Shown here: piece after piece, positions 63,114 through 64,000 of the stretch
Layout: every line of letters starts with the position of its first letter
Numbering within the stretch: the first letter of the stretch is position 1
Position numbers and translations under genes: made by a program
Notes under the pieces: model-generated
Told to the model about the DNA's origin: nothing
The model's database searches: none
What the model saw: the letters and a program-made list of their open reading frames with translations, nothing else
Assembly: GCA_963728975.1 (NCBI GenBank)
Contig: CAVSMF010000003.1
Location: forward strand, 186,001 to 250,000
Length of the DNA: 64,000 bases
Direction: 5' to 3'
From: DATFCK01 sp963728975
Lineage (GTDB): Bacteria > Verrucomicrobiota > Verrucomicrobiia > Chthoniobacterales > UBA10450

Positions 63114-64000
63114 TCAGATATAGCCAATTTCCCTGGCGACCCGGACCAGTTGGCCGACTTTTTCAGTAACGCGTTCCCTCTGGTTCTTCTCCCGGGCCTC
63201 GATCACCTGGTTTGCGGCATTGATCAACCCTGGTGGCAATGGGTGCTGATTTTCTCCAAATAGCCCACGGACATGTTTGACGGCCTCCTCGATTTGATCC
63301 TCGGCCAGGGCGATCGCGGTGAGGGGCAATAACGCCATCCAGTCGAACCCATAAGGATCGGGCATTCCATGCCAACCCTCGAGAGCTTCGAGTCCCAGTT
63401 TTCGCGCGTCTCCGGCATGGCCTTCACTCCAGGCTAACCAGGCGAGATTCGCTTTTGCCATCGCAACGTACTCAGGCATGTCGAGCTCCAAGGAGAGCTT
63501 CAGGGTAAGCGCGGCAGTCCGTCGCGTCTCGCTGGCATCATGAAGCCGCCGGTGGCTCACCGCCAGATAAGACAAACACCGCGCCTCGTTCACTAAGTCG
63601 CCGGTCTTTTCGCAAAGATGCTGAGCTTTCTGCAACTGCGCGGCCGCCTCCGGCAAATTACCGCACCAGAGATGGGTAAACCCGAGCACAAATTCGGGGT
63701 GAACCCGTTTTTCCAGCTCGGGCAAACCGCGGGCGGCTTTGACCGCCAGGTCAGCGAAGGCAAGCGCCTTCTCCGAGGGCGCATAACGAGCACGGGAAAG
63801 CTCGGCAATAGCCAGACGCGTGAAAAATGTAGCGTGTTGGGCAGGCGTTCCTTTCTCCTCGACCATGGCGCGCTTCTCCCGGGCCATGTCATCAATCTGG
63901 TCGGCCATGCCCTGCCAATACAAAAGATGCATCCGCTCCAGGGTCACCTCTAACTTTTCCTTCCACCAGGACTCCGGTTCTCCTTCCTCCGGGCTCTGAC
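63114..64000 (-). CDS. TPR-rich C-terminal part of a regulator or ATPase (cut by window edge)
   Basis: At least 295 residues; the frame stays open to base 64000, so the start is outside. Helical repeats of the TPR type fill it (for example FADLAVKAARGLPELEKRVH, GFTHLWCGNLPEAAAQLQKA, LGLEALEGWHGMPDPYGFDW). The pattern resembles the C-terminal TPR block of large AAA-ATPase/adenylate-cyclase-type or MalT-like signalling proteins. The N-terminal catalytic part is not in view. Confidence 0.7.
   Translation of the reverse strand, partial: QSPEEGEPESWWKEKLEVTLERMHLLYWQGMADQIDDMAREKRAMVEEKGTPAQHATFFTRLAIAELSRARYAPSEKALAFADLAVKAARGLPELEKRVHPEFVLGFTHLWCGNLPEAAAQLQKAQHLCEKTGDLVNEARCLSYLAVSHRRLHDASETRRTAALTLKLSLELDMPEYVAMAKANLAWLAWSEGHAGDARKLGLEALEGWHGMPDPYGFDWMALLPLTAIALAEDQIEEAVKHVRGLFGENQHPLPPGLINAANQVIEAREKNQRERVTEKVGQLVRVAREIGYI

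Overview
The window looks like a chromosomal segment of a soil or freshwater Verrucomicrobiota bacterium, probably of the Chthoniobacterales/Spartobacteria type. This is an inference. It rests on a VPDxG-type C-terminal sorting tag, conserved secreted proteins of the kind common in that group, a moderately G+C-rich composition, and a very high density of short hairpin repeats, some of them inside coding sequence. No rRNA, prophage or CRISPR array is visible. There is one tRNA, tRNA-Val(UAC).

Layout. 1-5.3 kb: a secreted protein, UDP-glucuronate decarboxylase, trpS, a KirBac-like K+ channel and a DUF1579-like protein. 5.3-11.9 kb: a same-strand run of a VPDEG-CTERM surface protein, an AlkP-superfamily/TPR fusion and two tandem flavin-dependent halogenase-like genes. 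11.9-16.1 kb: a minus-strand operon mlaE-mlaF-mlaD-PIN/TRAM protein-dgkA (envelope lipid traffic). 16.2-19.5 kb: lipoprotein, xerC, then remnants of two Cas3-like helicase genes and of a nucleotidyltransferase-type module. 19.5-25.4 kb: mcsA-mcsB-clpC (arginine-phosphorylation proteolysis), a branched-chain aminotransferase and an orphan LolD-like ATPase. 25.5-29.1 kb: two paralogous exported peptidoglycan-binding proteins, trmL and transaldolase. 29.1-30.0 kb: a 106-bp-period tandem array. 30-37.5 kb: a dimeric alpha/beta-barrel-like secreted protein, an S8 protease with a long Pro-Thr linker, an aldo/keto reductase, a class III aminotransferase and small secreted proteins. 37.5-44.7 kb: repeat-rich purine region purL, RAYT transposase with its REP clusters, purF, purM. 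44.7-53.6 kb: two aldo/keto reductases, then CheB-CheR-PAS fusion, a multi-PAS/GAF histidine kinase and a NarL-type regulator. 53.6-64 kb: a secreted propeller protein between two about 107-bp direct repeats, tRNA-Val, a BNR/sortilin-like protein, an FCY1-type cytosine deaminase, a DUF885 metallopeptidase, small proteins and a TPR protein cut by the right edge.

The most striking theme is the repeats. At least six sequence-unrelated hairpin families have the same architecture: GTAG, then an 8-9 bp stem closed by a 3-4 nt loop. This is the known signature of REP elements mobilised by RAYT (Y1, REP-associated tyrosine) transposases. One RAYT gene lies in the window between arrays of its probable REP. 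One of the other families has landed in frame inside purL and is translated. Other candidates for follow-up are the halogenase-like pair, the ATGA-chained Cas3 remnants and the repeat-bracketed propeller gene next to the tRNA.
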